Shown piece after piece: positions 1 through 7,955 of a DNA stretch of 11,678 nucleotides. The translations under genes and the position numbers were made by a program. Source of the stretch: Planococcus sp. (in: firmicutes) (GTDB lineage Bacteria; Bacillota; Bacilli; Bacillales_A; Planococcaceae); contig JASLAI010000129.1 of assembly GCA_030147225.1 (NCBI GenBank), positions 1-11,678 on the forward strand, given 5' to 3'. The notes below the pieces were generated by a model that saw nothing but the letters and a program-made list of their open reading frames with translations, had not been told where the DNA came from and searched no databases. The stretch's first letter is position 1. Each line of letters opens with the position of its first letter.

Positions 1-43
1 CTCCTGAGCCGGTTTTTCTCTGTCATTTTGATGGATTGCAGAA

Positions 44-74
44 ATAAAAAAACCATTTCCGATTAAGGAAATGG
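44..74 (-). terminator. Rho-independent terminator of rarA
   Basis: Perfect 8-bp inverted repeat CCATTTCC (53-60) / GGAAATGG (67-74) with a 6-base loop. Read on the minus strand, the hairpin is followed by a run of T residues (complement of 44-52). It lies 17 bases past the rarA stop codon, so it should end the leftward rarA transcript. On the plus strand no T-run follows, so it is probably unidirectional. Bases 1-43 show nothing recognisable. Confidence 0.88.
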
Positions 75-91
75 CTGTGGCTGCCTGGGTC

Positions 92-1381
92 TCATTTTTT
101 GTTTTTCCGGAAACTTCTCAATTTTTCGTAGATGCCGGCGAACTTTTTTTCTTCTCCGGCAATGACCGGTTTATAGAACTCAGCTGATTTCACTTCTTTC
201 GGCAAATAATCCTGATCAGCCCATCCGCCGAATGAACCGACCGGTGTATCGTGCGGGTAGCGGTAACCTCCGTGGCCAAGTTCAGCACTTCCTGCGTAAT
301 GCGTGTCCCGCAAATGCATGGGAATGTCGCCGACATTGCCTTTATTGATGGCAGCTGTAGCAGCATCAATTGCTTTATAGGCTGAATTGGATTTTTCGGA
401 CAGGCACATTTCAGCCACAGCTTGAGCAAGTGGAATGCGCGCTTCCGGCAGGCCGAGTCGGTCGGCAGCCTGGCAAGCTGCCAGTACATGTCCGCCGACT
501 GCAGGGTTGGCAAGTCCGATGTCCTCATAAGCCATTACCAGCAAGCGGCGTGTGACCGCGGTCAAGTCTCCATTTTCTAATAGATGTGCCAAATAATACA
601 TAGCGGCGTTGACGTCGCTGCCGCGCACCGATTTTTGCAGCGCAGACAGCAGGTTGAAGAAATGAGATCCTTTTTTATCACCGAACACGCCGACGCGCTT
701 GATCATCTGTTCGACCATCTGATCTTCGACGATAAATTTGCCGTCGCGTTCATCAGAAGCGATGACTATCGATTCCAGCATCGTCAGCGCTTTGCGGGCG
801 TCGCCATTGGTACCTTCCGCAATGCGTTCGACTTGTTTTTCGGAAATGTCAATCTGTTCGTTGCCGAGGCCGCGCTTTGGATCGGTCAAGGCGGCATTTA
901 ACAGCTGAACAATATCTTCATGCGACAAGCGTTTTAGCTGCTTGATTTCACCGCAGCGAGAGCGGATGGCCGGATTGACATCGTGGAACGGATTTTCCGT
1001 CGTTGCCCCGATGAGAACGATCGAACCGCTTTCGACATGCGGCAGCAGGGCATCCTGCTGCAGCTTATTGAAGCGGTGAATTTCATCCAAAAACAGCAAC
1101 ACTTTTCCGGTCATCCGCGATTCTGTCACGACTTCTTCAACATCTTTTTTGCCGGAAGTGGTGGCGTTCAAGGCGATGAACGGCAAATTGGATGTGCCAG
1201 CGATAGCATGGGCAATGGAGGTCTTGCCGATTCCCGGCTCTCCGTATAGCAGCATCGATGGTACATGGCCGTTGCTGATCATTTTATACAAAGCCGTATG
1301 CGGTCCGATGACGTCTTTTTGTCCAACGACTTCGTCGATTGTCCGGGGGCGCATACGGAAAGCTAAAGGTTCATTGTGCAT
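92..1381 (-). CDS. rarA: Replication-associated recombination protein A (RarA/MgsA family AAA+ ATPase)
   Basis: Clamp-loader-like AAA+ ATPase of the RarA/MgsA/Mgs1/WRNIP1 family, which acts at stalled or damaged replication forks and interacts with single-strand DNA-binding protein. The 429-residue product shows Walker A GEPGIGKT (47-54), Walker B with the DEIH box (99-102), sensor 1 GATTEN (125-130) and an SRC arginine-finger region (R140, R142). The C-terminal half holds the tetramerisation and MgsA C-terminal domains, ending in the conserved RYPHD-containing tail. An in-frame ATG at 1441 would add 20 residues, but the ATG at 1381 has a strong GGAAGGAG ribosome site 7 bases upstream and gives the family N-terminus (MHNEPLAFRMRP). 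The 1441 start would also lie inside the predicted promoter. The gene stands alone, divergent from cymR, with its own promoter and terminator. This matches B. subtilis yrvN in sequence and place. Confidence 0.95.
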   Translation of the reverse strand: MHNEPLAFRMRPRTIDEVVGQKDVIGPHTALYKMISNGHVPSMLLYGEPGIGKTSIAHAIAGTSNLPFIALNATTSGKKDVEEVVTESRMTGKVLLFLDEIHRFNKLQQDALLPHVESGSIVLIGATTENPFHDVNPAIRSRCGEIKQLKRLSHEDIVQLLNAALTDPKRGLGNEQIDISEKQVERIAEGTNGDARKALTMLESIVIASDERDGKFIVEDQMVEQMIKRVGVFGDKKGSHFFNLLSALQKSVRGSDVNAAMYYLAHLLENGDLTAVTRRLLVMAYEDIGLANPAVGGHVLAACQAADRLGLPEARIPLAQAVAEMCLSEKSNSAYKAIDAATAAINKGNVGDIPMHLRDTHYAGSAELGHGGYRYPHDTPVGSFGGWADQDYLPKEVKSAEFYKPVIAGEEKKFAGIYEKLRSFRKNKK

Positions 1382-1412
1382 AAGAAAACTCCTTCCGTAC
1401 ATTCGTTCTATC

Positions 1413-1441
1413 AGTATAGCGTTTGAGGTTTCAAAAGTCAT
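1413..1441 (-). promoter_or_regulatory. Predicted sigma-A promoter of rarA
   Basis: On the minus strand there is a -35-like ATGACT (complement of 1436-1441), a 17-base spacer and a -10 TATACT (complement of 1413-1418). Transcription would begin near 1406, about 25 bases ahead of the rarA start codon. The match to consensus is 4/6 at -35 and 5/6 at -10. Position and spacing make it plausible, but it is not tested. Confidence 0.55.
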
Positions 1442-1463
1442 TGCAAGTCCATTCGGCCTGAAT

Positions 1464-1474
1464 TATGCTATACT
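1464..1474 (+). promoter_or_regulatory. Predicted extended -10 promoter of the cymR cluster
   Basis: TATGC (1464-1468) directly abuts TATACT (1469-1474), which fits the Gram-positive TRTGn-TATAAT extended -10 pattern. No good -35 is seen at 17-18 bases upstream, which extended -10 promoters can tolerate. An alternative reading is TTGCAA (1441-1446), a 17-base spacer and TATGCT (1464-1469). Transcription would start near 1481 and give an AT-rich leader of about 120 bases before cymR. Confidence 0.55.
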
Positions 1475-1523
1475 GTTTTGAAGAATATTGGTATTTATTT
1501 ATAGTGAATCACTTAATTATTAT

Positions 1524-1545
1524 TAGCATTATTCTGTTAATGATA
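1524..1545. promoter_or_regulatory. AT-rich imperfect dyad in the cymR leader (candidate operator)
   Basis: CATTA (1527-1531) and TAATG (1538-1542) form an inverted repeat around a 6-base centre, and partial complementarity continues outward. It sits in a strongly AT-rich stretch (about 1490-1560) between the predicted cymR promoter and the gene. It could be a binding site for CymR itself or another regulator, or simply AT-rich sequence. Nothing seen here decides this. Confidence 0.22.
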
Positions 1546-1601
1546 GTTTATTTTAAACAGAAAGATCTTTAGTTCAATTTATGAAACTTAGAGGTGTAAT
1601 G

Positions 1602-2018
1602 ATGAAAATATCAACCAAAGGCCGTTACGGTCTGACTATAATGATCGAATTAGGAAAACTATACGGGGAAGGTCCTGTGCCGCTGCGGAAGATTGCGGCA
1701 GAAAATGATCTATCCGAAGCTTACCTGGAGCAGCTGGTGGGACCACTCCGCAACTCCGGGCTTGTTAAAAGTGTTCGCGGGGCATATGGCGGTTATATGC
1801 TGACACGCCATCCGAAAGAGATTTCCGCTGGAGACGTCATCCGCGTCCTGGAAGGGCCGATCCAGCCGGTTGAAGGCATCGAAGACGAAAAGCAGCCTCA
1901 GCGTGAGCTGTGGGTACGCATCCGTGATGCAGTGAAAAATGTTCTCGACACCACCACCATCGAAGATTTGGCGAATGCCAATAACGGTGAAACTGAAAAT
2001 TATATGTATTATATATAA
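1602..2018 (+). CDS. cymR: Rrf2-family cysteine metabolism repressor CymR
   Basis: Rrf2-family winged-helix transcription factor. CymR is the master repressor of cysteine and sulfur-assimilation genes in Bacillus and Staphylococcus, and works in a complex with the cysteine synthase CysK. The 138-residue product equals the B. subtilis CymR length. The winged HTH spans about residues 10-66, with the recognition region LSEAYLEQLVGPLR (37-50) and wing RGAYGGY (59-65). The protein contains no cysteine at all, so it cannot carry the three-Cys Fe-S cluster of IscR-type Rrf2 proteins; this favours CymR over IscR. The start at 1602 is chosen because GAGGTG (1591-1596) lies 5 bases upstream and the product then begins MKISTKGRYG as in the family. 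In-frame ATGs at 1581 and 1599 are worse placed. It is first in a tight cluster, 15 bases before the desulfurase gene. Confidence 0.93.
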   Translation: MKISTKGRYGLTIMIELGKLYGEGPVPLRKIAAENDLSEAYLEQLVGPLRNSGLVKSVRGAYGGYMLTRHPKEISAGDVIRVLEGPIQPVEGIEDEKQPQRELWVRIRDAVKNVLDTTTIEDLANANNGETENYMYYI

Positions 2019-2033
2019 GGGAGTTAGCAGATC

Positions 2034-3167
2034 ATGAATCGAATTTATTTAGACCATGCGGCGACTTCGCCGATGCATCCGGAAGTTGTCACGACTTTCT
2101 CCGAGGCGCTCGGAACGGTCTACGGCAATCCGTCAAGTATCCATGGAACCGGAAGAGCTGCGCGTAAAGCGCTGGACGATGCACGTAAATTACTGGCTGA
2201 AAGCATCCACGCCGATGACAATGAAATCATTTTCACAAGCGGCGGAACGGAAGCGGACAATTTCGCGATTTTCGGCACCGCCGCCAAAAAGAGCGGCAAA
2301 CATATCATCACAACGGCGATTGAGCACCATGCCGTTTTGCATGCCTGCGAGAAGCTGGAGCGGGAAGGCTATGACGTAACTTATTTGCCGGTCGGCGAAA
2401 ATGGGCGTGTGCGAGCAGAAGACGTGAAAAATGCGCTGCGTGACGATACAATTCTTGTATCGGTTATGCTGGGCAATAATGAAGTCGGCACCGTTCAGCC
2501 CATTGCTGAAATCGGCGAATTGCTGAAAGGGACGGACATCACTTTCCACACGGATGCTGTCCAGGCATACGGGGTGTTGCCGATCGATGTCGACAGCCTG
2601 AACGTCGATTTATTGTCTGTTTCCGCACATAAACTCAATGGCCCTAAAGGCGTCGGTTTTCTTTACCAACGCAAAGGAACACCATTGACGCCGCTTTTAT
2701 ACGGCGGAGAGCAAGAACGCAAACGCCGCGCGGGAACGGAAAACGTGCCGGCGATTACTGCATTTGCCAAAGCTGTAGAGATTTCTTTGGCAACAATAGA
2801 AGACAAAGCAGCGGCTTATGAGCAATACAAAACCATCTTCAAATCTGCTTTGGATCAGCAAGGCATCAACTATAAGGAAAACGGCAGCAACCAAATGCCG
2901 CATATTTTAAATCTCAGCATTCCGGGCATTGAAATCGAGTCGTTTCTGGTCAATCTGGATTTAGCAGGAATATCAGCCTCCAGCGGATCAGCCTGCACGG
3001 CGGGATCCATTGATCCTTCTCATGTACTCGTTGCGATGTATGGAGAACAGGCTGTTGAAAGCCGCAATTCGATCCGGTTCAGTTTCGGGATCGGTTTGAC
3101 AACTGAAGATATAGAACAAGCTGCTGCAAAGACAGCTCAAATCAGCCAGCGTTTGGCGTTAAAATGA
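2034..3167 (+). CDS. Cysteine desulfurase, group I (IscS/NifS-like, YrvO type)
   Basis: PLP-dependent enzyme that removes sulfur from L-cysteine, giving alanine and an enzyme persulfide. The 377-residue product begins with the aminotransferase class V motif YLDHAAT. It has the PLP-contacting His pair at 98-99, the PLP-binding lysine K200 in SVSAHK, and the catalytic cysteine C321 in SGSACTAGS, on the long flexible loop typical of group I enzymes. The end, with the RFSFG motif near 348-352, is complete. In B. subtilis the equivalent gene yrvO lies between cymR and mnmA, and its product hands sulfur directly to MnmA without a Tus relay. The identical order here supports that specialised role, although general Fe-S supply cannot be excluded. 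GGGAG precedes the ATG at 2034. Only 14 bases separate it from mnmA, so the two are probably co-transcribed. Confidence 0.93.
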   Translation: MNRIYLDHAATSPMHPEVVTTFSEALGTVYGNPSSIHGTGRAARKALDDARKLLAESIHADDNEIIFTSGGTEADNFAIFGTAAKKSGKHIITTAIEHHAVLHACEKLEREGYDVTYLPVGENGRVRAEDVKNALRDDTILVSVMLGNNEVGTVQPIAEIGELLKGTDITFHTDAVQAYGVLPIDVDSLNVDLLSVSAHKLNGPKGVGFLYQRKGTPLTPLLYGGEQERKRRAGTENVPAITAFAKAVEISLATIEDKAAAYEQYKTIFKSALDQQGINYKENGSNQMPHILNLSIPGIEIESFLVNLDLAGISASSGSACTAGSIDPSHVLVAMYGEQAVESRNSIRFSFGIGLTTEDIEQAAAKTAQISQRLALK

Positions 3168-3175
3168 AAAGGTGA

Positions 3176-4300
<1,125 letters not shown>

Positions 4301-4314
4301 TGGGAGAGACAGCA

Positions 4315-4974
4315 ATGAATTATAACGAAATCGGCATACAGGCATTACAAGAAGGCAATACCGAAGAAGCGATTAAAGCTTTTACACAAGCCATCGAAGA
4401 ACAGCCGGATAACCCGCTGGGCTATATTAACTTTGGCCATGTGTTGACTTCAATGGACGAAATCGACCGTGCAGAGCGGTTTTTCCAAAAAGCGATTACT
4501 TTGGATGAAACATCGGCGACGGCCTATTACGGACTGGCTAATCTGTATTTTAATTCAGAGCGCTACGCGGAAGCATTGAAATTATATGAAAAAGCATTGC
4601 AATACGAATTAGAGGGCGCCGATGCGCATTTCATGATCGGCAAATGCCTTGAAAAACTGGAACAGCCGAAATTGGCACTGCCTTACCTGCAGCGTGCAGT
4701 GGAATTGGATGAAACCGATGTCCAAGCCCGCTTGAGCTACGGCATTACTTTGGCCTCGATGGAAATGTTCGAACTTGCAGAACCGCAATTTCTAGAAGTA
4801 CTTCAAAGAGATCCGAACCATTCGGATGCTCATTACAACCTGGGGGTTCTCTATGCGGTTTCCACGAATCGTACAGAAGATGCCATGCACCATTTAAAAC
4901 AGGCCTATACACTTGATGAACGAAATGAAATGGCGCGCTACGCCTACGATATGATTGCAACGACACTGGAATAG
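4315..4974 (+). CDS. Tetratricopeptide repeat protein (YrrB-like)
   Basis: The 219-residue protein is almost entirely TPR helix pairs. About six 34-residue repeats run from residue 2 to 205, with recurring YINFGHV, AYYGLANLY, YEKALQYE, LPYLQRAVELD and AHYNLGVLYA patterns. No signal peptide or membrane segment is visible, so it is probably a cytoplasmic protein-binding scaffold. B. subtilis YrrB, in the same place between mnmA and recD2, is a TPR protein whose partners are not settled to my knowledge. An in-frame ATG at 4300 overlaps the mnmA stop codon by one base, but it has no ribosome site at proper distance. The ATG at 4315 has GGGAG (4302-4306) 8 bases upstream and matches the usual N-terminus, so I start there. 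Its position suggests translation linked to mnmA. The exact function is unknown. Confidence 0.88.
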   Translation: MNYNEIGIQALQEGNTEEAIKAFTQAIEEQPDNPLGYINFGHVLTSMDEIDRAERFFQKAITLDETSATAYYGLANLYFNSERYAEALKLYEKALQYELEGADAHFMIGKCLEKLEQPKLALPYLQRAVELDETDVQARLSYGITLASMEMFELAEPQFLEVLQRDPNHSDAHYNLGVLYAVSTNRTEDAMHHLKQAYTLDERNEMARYAYDMIATTLE

Positions 4975-4998
4975 CCACGTGAAAAGGAGACGACAGAA

Positions 4999-7416
4999 AT
5001 GACCGGACAAATCGATTTATTTCATGAAGAAAAGCAGTTTGTATTAGGGCGTCCTGTCGTCTCGATTTTTCACAATCCCCAAAATTTATTCTCCATCGCG
5101 AAAGTGAAGATTCAGGAAACCAATACCCCCTATACCGAAAAAGAAATTATTGTATCAGGTTATTTTCCGATGCTGTCGCTTGAGGAACAGTACCGTTTTA
5201 CCGGAGTGGTAAAAAATCATCCCCGCTACGGTGTCCAATTCCAAGTAGAAACGTTCACGAAAGAAGTCCCGGAAACTGAGCAGGGGATTATCCATTACCT
5301 GTCCAGTGAAATGTTCAATGGCATTGGTCGGAAAACAGCCGAGACAATCGTTAAAAAGCTTGGGAAAGATGCTATCAAAAAGATATTGGAAGATCCGGAT
5401 GCGTTGGATAAAGTGCCTCGTCTCTCGGATGATAAAAAAGAAACCATTCGTGCGACATTGCAAATGAACCTCGGCCTTGAACGGGTTATGATCCAGCTCA
5501 ATGATTGGGGCTTTGGCCCACAAGTCGGTATGCGGATTTATCAGGCTTACCGGGAAGAGACCATCGATATCCTGACAAAAAACCCGTTCCAATTGATCGA
5601 AGAGATCGAAGGGATCGGTTTTCAGCGTGCCGATGAACTGGGAATGAAACTCGGCATCACCGGCAGTCACCCGGACCGTATCAAGGCTTCAATTCTGCAC
5701 ATCCTTAACCAGGCATCTCTTTCTGATGGCCATGTGTATGTCGATGCCAAGACCTTGATTCCGTTGGTTAAAGAGATGCTCGAATCACGCCAGCAGGAAG
5801 AGATTTCAATCGAAGCGATTTCCAAAGCAGCGATTGAATTGAATGAAGAAGGCAAAGTCGCAGGTGAGGAAACGCGGCTTTATCTGCCTTCCTTGTATTA
5901 TTCAGAAGTTGGCATTGCGACCAAACTGGAAACCTTGCTTGCAGAACAGGAAACCCGCACGAAGTTTCCAAGCTCAGAGGTCCGTAAAGCGTTAGGGGAA
6001 GCGGAAGAAAGGCTCGGAGTGAATTATGCGGAAACGCAGGTCGATGCTATCGAAAACAGCATCAATTCATCCGTCATGATTTTGACCGGCGGACCGGGAA
6101 CAGGGAAGACAACAGTAGTCCGCGGTCTGGTTGAAATCTATGCAGAATTGCATGGCTTGTCATTGGATCCAAAAGAATACGCCAAGAAAAAAGAACCGTT
6201 TCCGATTATTCTTGCAGCACCGACTGGACGAGCTGCCAAGCGATTGAGCGAATCGACCGATTTGCCGGCCATGACCATTCACCGGCTGCTTGGCTTTAAC
6301 GGGCAAGAAAAAGACGAAGAAACCGAAAAAGAAATCGAAGGCAAACTGATCATCATCGATGAGATGTCAATGGTCGATACCTGGCTTGCACATCAGCTGC
6401 TGAAGGCAGTACCGGAAGATGCCCAGCTGATTTTCGTCGGAGACCAGGACCAATTGCCACCGGTAGGACCGGGGCAAGTGCTGCGGGATCTGCTCGAATC
6501 AAAAAGGATTCCCACTGTCGAACTAACCGATATTTACCGCCAGTCATCAGGTTCTTCAATTATCGAATTAGCCCATCAGATGAAAAATGGCCAGTTGCCG
6601 GAAGACATCACCGCCAAAACGGCAGACCGCTCCTTTATTAAAGCAGGCATCGATCAAATTCCGTCGGTTGTGGAAAAAGTAGTGAAGAGCGCCTTATCGA
6701 AAGGTCATTCCATCAAAGATGTTCAGGTGTTGGCCCCCATGTATAAAGGGCCTGCTGGAATCGATGCATTGAACCGGATGATCCAGGAAATGGTCAACCC
6801 AAACCCGGATGGCAAACGGAAAGAGCTGGTTTTCGGCGACGTCACCTACCGCATCGGCGATAAAATCCTGCAGCTCGTCAATCAGCCCGAAAGCAATGTC
6901 TTCAACGGCGATATGGGAGAAGTTGTAGCAATCCTAAAAGCGAAAGAAACGGTCGAAAAGCAGGACATGTTGGTGGCGTCGTTTGACGGCATCGAAGTGA
7001 CGTATGAACGGAGCGACTTGAATCAGCTGACGCTGGCATACTGCTGTTCGATCCATAAATCGCAGGGCTCTGAATTCTCCACCGTCATTATGCCTGTCGT
7101 CCGCGGCTACATGAAAATGCTGCGGCGCAATCTGCTCTATACAGGCATTACACGAAGCAAGGATTTTCTTATTCTGTGCGGCGATCCGAGCGTTTTCCGC
7201 TACGGCGTCGAACGGACAGACGATGCACAGCGTATGACCACCTTAAAGAATCGCCTCGCGGTCGCAGCGGAAGAACCGAAAACCGAAAAGCAAACACAGC
7301 AAAAAGCCGAAGCTAAACAAAGTGGACCCGTCAGCCTGACCAATGAAAACGTCCACGCCATCCACCCAATGATCGGCATGGAAGGCATCACGCCACAGAA
7401 ATTTATGGAAGCTTGA
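4999..7416 (+). CDS. recD2: RecD2 (RecD-like) DNA helicase
   Basis: Superfamily 1B 5'-to-3' DNA helicase of the RecD2/YrrC type. It is found in bacteria whose main recombination nuclease is AddAB, and has roles in fork stability, mismatch and double-strand-break repair. The 805-residue product is full length (B. subtilis YrrC is about 800). It has an N-terminal RecD2-specific OB-like domain, a helix-hairpin-helix region (roughly 95-240), Walker A GGPGTGKTT (364-372, K370) and Walker B IIIDEMSMVD with D454 and E455. C-terminal UvrD-like helicase motifs are HKSQGSE (686-692) and YTGITRS (714-720). After a charged, Lys/Gln-rich linker it ends in the conserved short motif HPMIGMEGITPQKFM, which I recall from other Firmicute RecD2 tails. 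AAAGGAG (4983-4989) supports the ATG at 4999. It is the last gene of the rightward cluster, and no classical terminator with a T-run follows it. Confidence 0.95.
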   Translation: MTGQIDLFHEEKQFVLGRPVVSIFHNPQNLFSIAKVKIQETNTPYTEKEIIVSGYFPMLSLEEQYRFTGVVKNHPRYGVQFQVETFTKEVPETEQGIIHYLSSEMFNGIGRKTAETIVKKLGKDAIKKILEDPDALDKVPRLSDDKKETIRATLQMNLGLERVMIQLNDWGFGPQVGMRIYQAYREETIDILTKNPFQLIEEIEGIGFQRADELGMKLGITGSHPDRIKASILHILNQASLSDGHVYVDAKTLIPLVKEMLESRQQEEISIEAISKAAIELNEEGKVAGEETRLYLPSLYYSEVGIATKLETLLAEQETRTKFPSSEVRKALGEAEERLGVNYAETQVDAIENSINSSVMILTGGPGTGKTTVVRGLVEIYAELHGLSLDPKEYAKKKEPFPIILAAPTGRAAKRLSESTDLPAMTIHRLLGFNGQEKDEETEKEIEGKLIIIDEMSMVDTWLAHQLLKAVPEDAQLIFVGDQDQLPPVGPGQVLRDLLESKRIPTVELTDIYRQSSGSSIIELAHQMKNGQLPEDITAKTADRSFIKAGIDQIPSVVEKVVKSALSKGHSIKDVQVLAPMYKGPAGIDALNRMIQEMVNPNPDGKRKELVFGDVTYRIGDKILQLVNQPESNVFNGDMGEVVAILKAKETVEKQDMLVASFDGIEVTYERSDLNQLTLAYCCSIHKSQGSEFSTVIMPVVRGYMKMLRRNLLYTGITRSKDFLILCGDPSVFRYGVERTDDAQRMTTLKNRLAVAAEEPKTEKQTQQKAEAKQSGPVSLTNENVHAIHPMIGMEGITPQKFMEA

Positions 7417-7458
7417 TTTGTCAAAAGACATTATATAATATAGTTTTGAGATTAAGAA
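7417..7458 (+). other. AT-rich junction after recD2 with a TATAAT box
   Basis: Directly behind the recD2 stop, TATAAT occurs at 7434-7439, with TTGATT 15 bases upstream at 7413-7418. A second reading is TTGTCA (7418-7423), 17 bases, TAGTTT (7441-7446). Either could be a weak promoter firing into the first repeat, but neither is strong and AT-rich sequence gives such matches by chance. Confidence 0.2.
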
Positions 7459-7637
7459 ATCGCTCCAGGCGGACGCTTTCCGCGGGCATGGCCTCTGCCG
7501 CTTCCCTCGCTCTGCTCAGTCCAGTGGCTCCGGCTCATGCTATTCCCGCAGGAAGCGAGTCGGGCTGTGCCTGACTCGTTTGCGACGAAGCAGCGCAGCG
7601 ATGCAGGAGCATATCTTTGCCCTTCGCCGCCTTCCAC
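7459..7637 (-). repeat. GC-rich structured intergenic repeat, copy 1
   Basis: GC-rich block sharply set off from AT-rich flanks. Its ends carry the complementary hexamers AGGCGG (7467-7472) and CCGCCT (7627-7632). Inside, CGCTTTCCGCGGGCATG (7474-7490) can pair with 7536-7557, a long stem with a mismatch, a wobble pair and a small bulge. A second hairpin pairs 7556-7565 with 7569-7578, 10 bp around a 3-base loop with one G-T pair. On the minus strand it ends in GCGGAAAGCGTCCGCCTGGA, which from memory belongs to a GC-rich repeat family scattered between genes in many Bacillaceae and relatives. No transposase or credible coding frame is present. The hairpins lack a T-run, so they are not a typical terminator, although they may protect or end the recD2 transcript. 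Confidence 0.7.
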
Positions 7638-7759
7638 TTTTCTTTAAAGGTAATGCAAAACAGAAGTGATAAAATTAAGTGATAGTTGACTTGTTGGACT
7701 AAAAAGATTTAACAGGAAGATGAGTTTTATTATTAACATGTTACTTATAGGTTATGTAG
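7638..7759. other. AT-rich spacer between the two repeats
   Basis: About 120 AT-rich bases without a coding frame supported by a ribosome site. The only structure seen is a 10-base palindrome TAACATGTTA at 7734-7743. TTGACT at 7686-7691 resembles a -35 box, but no -10 box follows at the right distance. Confidence 0.4.
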
Positions 7760-7863
7760 CAAAACAGCTGAGACTCCCGCGGGGTAGCGAAGTGCCGAAA
7801 TCCACTCGGGCGTTTAGCGCGAGTTAGTTCGGCGCAAGCCTGCAGGAAAGCGAAGTTGTTTTG
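7760..7863 (+). repeat. GC-rich structured intergenic repeat, copy 2 (inverted relative to copy 1)
   Basis: The block is bounded by 10-base inverted ends CAAAACAGCT (7760-7769) and AGTTGTTTTG (7854-7863), paired except for one G-T. Nested inside are GTGCCGAA (7792-7799) with TTCGGCGC (7828-7835), one G-T pair, and ACTCG (7804-7808) with CGAGT (7820-7824). It can therefore fold into one long hairpin. The segments CCCGCGGGGTAGCGAAGTGCCG near the start and GCCTGCAGGAAAGCG near the end resemble minus-strand segments of copy 1 (CCTGCGGGAATAGC and GCCCGCGGAAAGCG) in the same order. The two are diverged relatives in opposite orientation. No protein is encoded, and its function is unknown. Confidence 0.6.
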
Positions 7864-7919
7864 TGGAATAACCATTTACCGTGAGAGCTGAAAACGATCT
7901 CAATAAAAAAGTTCTACTA

Positions 7920-7948
7920 TTGACATCACTCAAAGCTTTTTCTATAAT
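7920..7948 (+). promoter_or_regulatory. Consensus sigma-A promoter of alaS
   Basis: TTGACA (7920-7925) and TATAAT (7943-7948), both perfect consensus hexamers, are separated by exactly 17 bases. Transcription should start near 7956. It lies just ahead of the T-box leader and after repeat copy 2, so alaS is transcribed apart from recD2. A perfect consensus promoter suits a gene whose output is restrained downstream by attenuation. Confidence 0.92.
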
Positions 7949-7955
7949 TCAAATT

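Noticed and set aside
584..1249. Plus-strand reading frames of 105 and 88 codons opposite rarA
   Set aside because: They are shadows of the rarA coding sequence without recognisable protein features.
1382..1441. Longer rarA reading frame starting at 1441 with 20 extra N-terminal residues
   Set aside because: The ATG at 1381 has a strong ribosome site and matches the family N-terminus; the extension overlaps the predicted promoter.
5155..5670. 171-codon minus-strand reading frame opposite recD2
   Set aside because: It is antisense to a clearly real, conserved gene and encodes no recognisable protein.
7556..7578. Rho-independent terminator for recD2
   Set aside because: The 10-bp hairpin is followed by TTTGCGACG rather than a T-run and lies inside the repeat, 140 bases past the stop codon.
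7452..7637. 61-codon minus-strand reading frame in the recD2-alaS gap
   Set aside because: It lies wholly within the GC-rich structured repeat, has arbitrary composition and no supported ribosome site or family resemblance.
7686..7719. Promoter with TTGACT in the spacer between repeats
   Set aside because: No acceptable -10 box occurs 16-18 bases downstream, and no gene follows.
7459..7863. CRISPR array or insertion sequence in the repeat region
   Set aside because: There are only two diverged inverted blocks without regular short repeats and spacers, and no transposase frame is present.
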